Positions 34,671 through 34,687 of a stretch of DNA of 34,687 nucleotides are shown piece by piece (the stretch's first letter is position 1; each line of letters begins with the position of its first letter). The position numbers and the translations under genes are program-made. Location: the NCBI RefSeq assembly GCF_000281975.1, contig NZ_AKKE01000014.1, forward strand, positions 1 to 34,687. The letters run 5' to 3'. The DNA comes from Novosphingobium sp. AP12. GTDB lineage: Bacteria > Pseudomonadota > Alphaproteobacteria > Sphingomonadales > Sphingomonadaceae. Below the pieces are notes generated by a model. That model was not told the origin of the DNA. It made no database searches and saw only the letters and a list, made by a program, of their open reading frames with translations.

Positions 34671-34687
34671 GTGTGCCGGGCACGGCG

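Overview
The window looks like chromosomal DNA from a high-GC alphaproteobacterium, most likely a sphingomonad (Novosphingobium/Sphingomonas/Sphingobium type). This rests on three large TonB-dependent receptors (TBDRs) with EIVVTG-type TonB boxes, one of them of the Xanthomonas/Caulobacter TBDR class, on many exported enzymes with Tat signals, and on the overall gene style. No phylogenetic marker is present, so the placement is an inference. I saw no rRNA, tRNA, CRISPR array or intact mobile element.

Most of the window is a carbohydrate-utilisation locus. Bases 1-936 hold no intact gene, only a relic of the 3' end of a minus-strand TBDR and then a strong interrupted palindrome that resembles a LacI-family operator. 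Next, on the plus strand (937-11067), come a TBDR, a GH31 alpha-xylosidase-like enzyme, a GH1 beta-glucosidase, a GH39 beta-xylosidase and a GH43 enzyme. A minus-strand block (20560-11320) contains two paralogous ~1,000-residue proteins, each with a tandem beta-helix (pectate_lyase_3 type) and a C-terminal SMP-30-like region, placed on either side of a second TBDR. A gluconate module follows: gluconokinase (+), then a FadR-type GntR regulator and a GntP permease (-). A second plus-strand unit encodes a small solo LuxR-type HTH protein, a Tat-exported Gfo/Idh/MocA oxidoreductase and a Tat-exported SMP-30/gluconolactonase. Then come a Tat-exported alpha/beta-hydrolase esterase (-) and a GH35 (with DUF5597) plus GH29 pair (+).

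Together GH31, GH35, GH29, GH1, GH39/GH43 and an esterase are the exo-enzymes needed to strip and degrade fucosylated, galactosylated, possibly acetylated xyloglucan oligosaccharides. No endo-xyloglucanase is in the window, so the locus would process oligomers imported by the TBDRs. The oxidoreductase, lactonase, permease and kinase suggest that part of the released sugar is oxidised in the periplasm to an aldonate such as gluconate, imported, and phosphorylated for the Entner-Doudoroff pathway. This is an inference from family and context.

The right end (30839-34629) is a separate two-gene unit: a third TBDR and an exported M20D (AbgB-like) amidohydrolase. It is preceded by a near-consensus sigma-54 promoter-like site and closed by a strong intrinsic terminator; it probably serves uptake of an N-acylated amino acid or peptide-like substrate rather than sugar.

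Regulatory reading: LacI-operator-like palindromes with an AGCG core lie before the first TBDR, before GH39, before the second TBDR and before GH35, but no LacI regulator is encoded here. An intrinsic terminator sits between the second TBDR and its downstream beta-helix gene.
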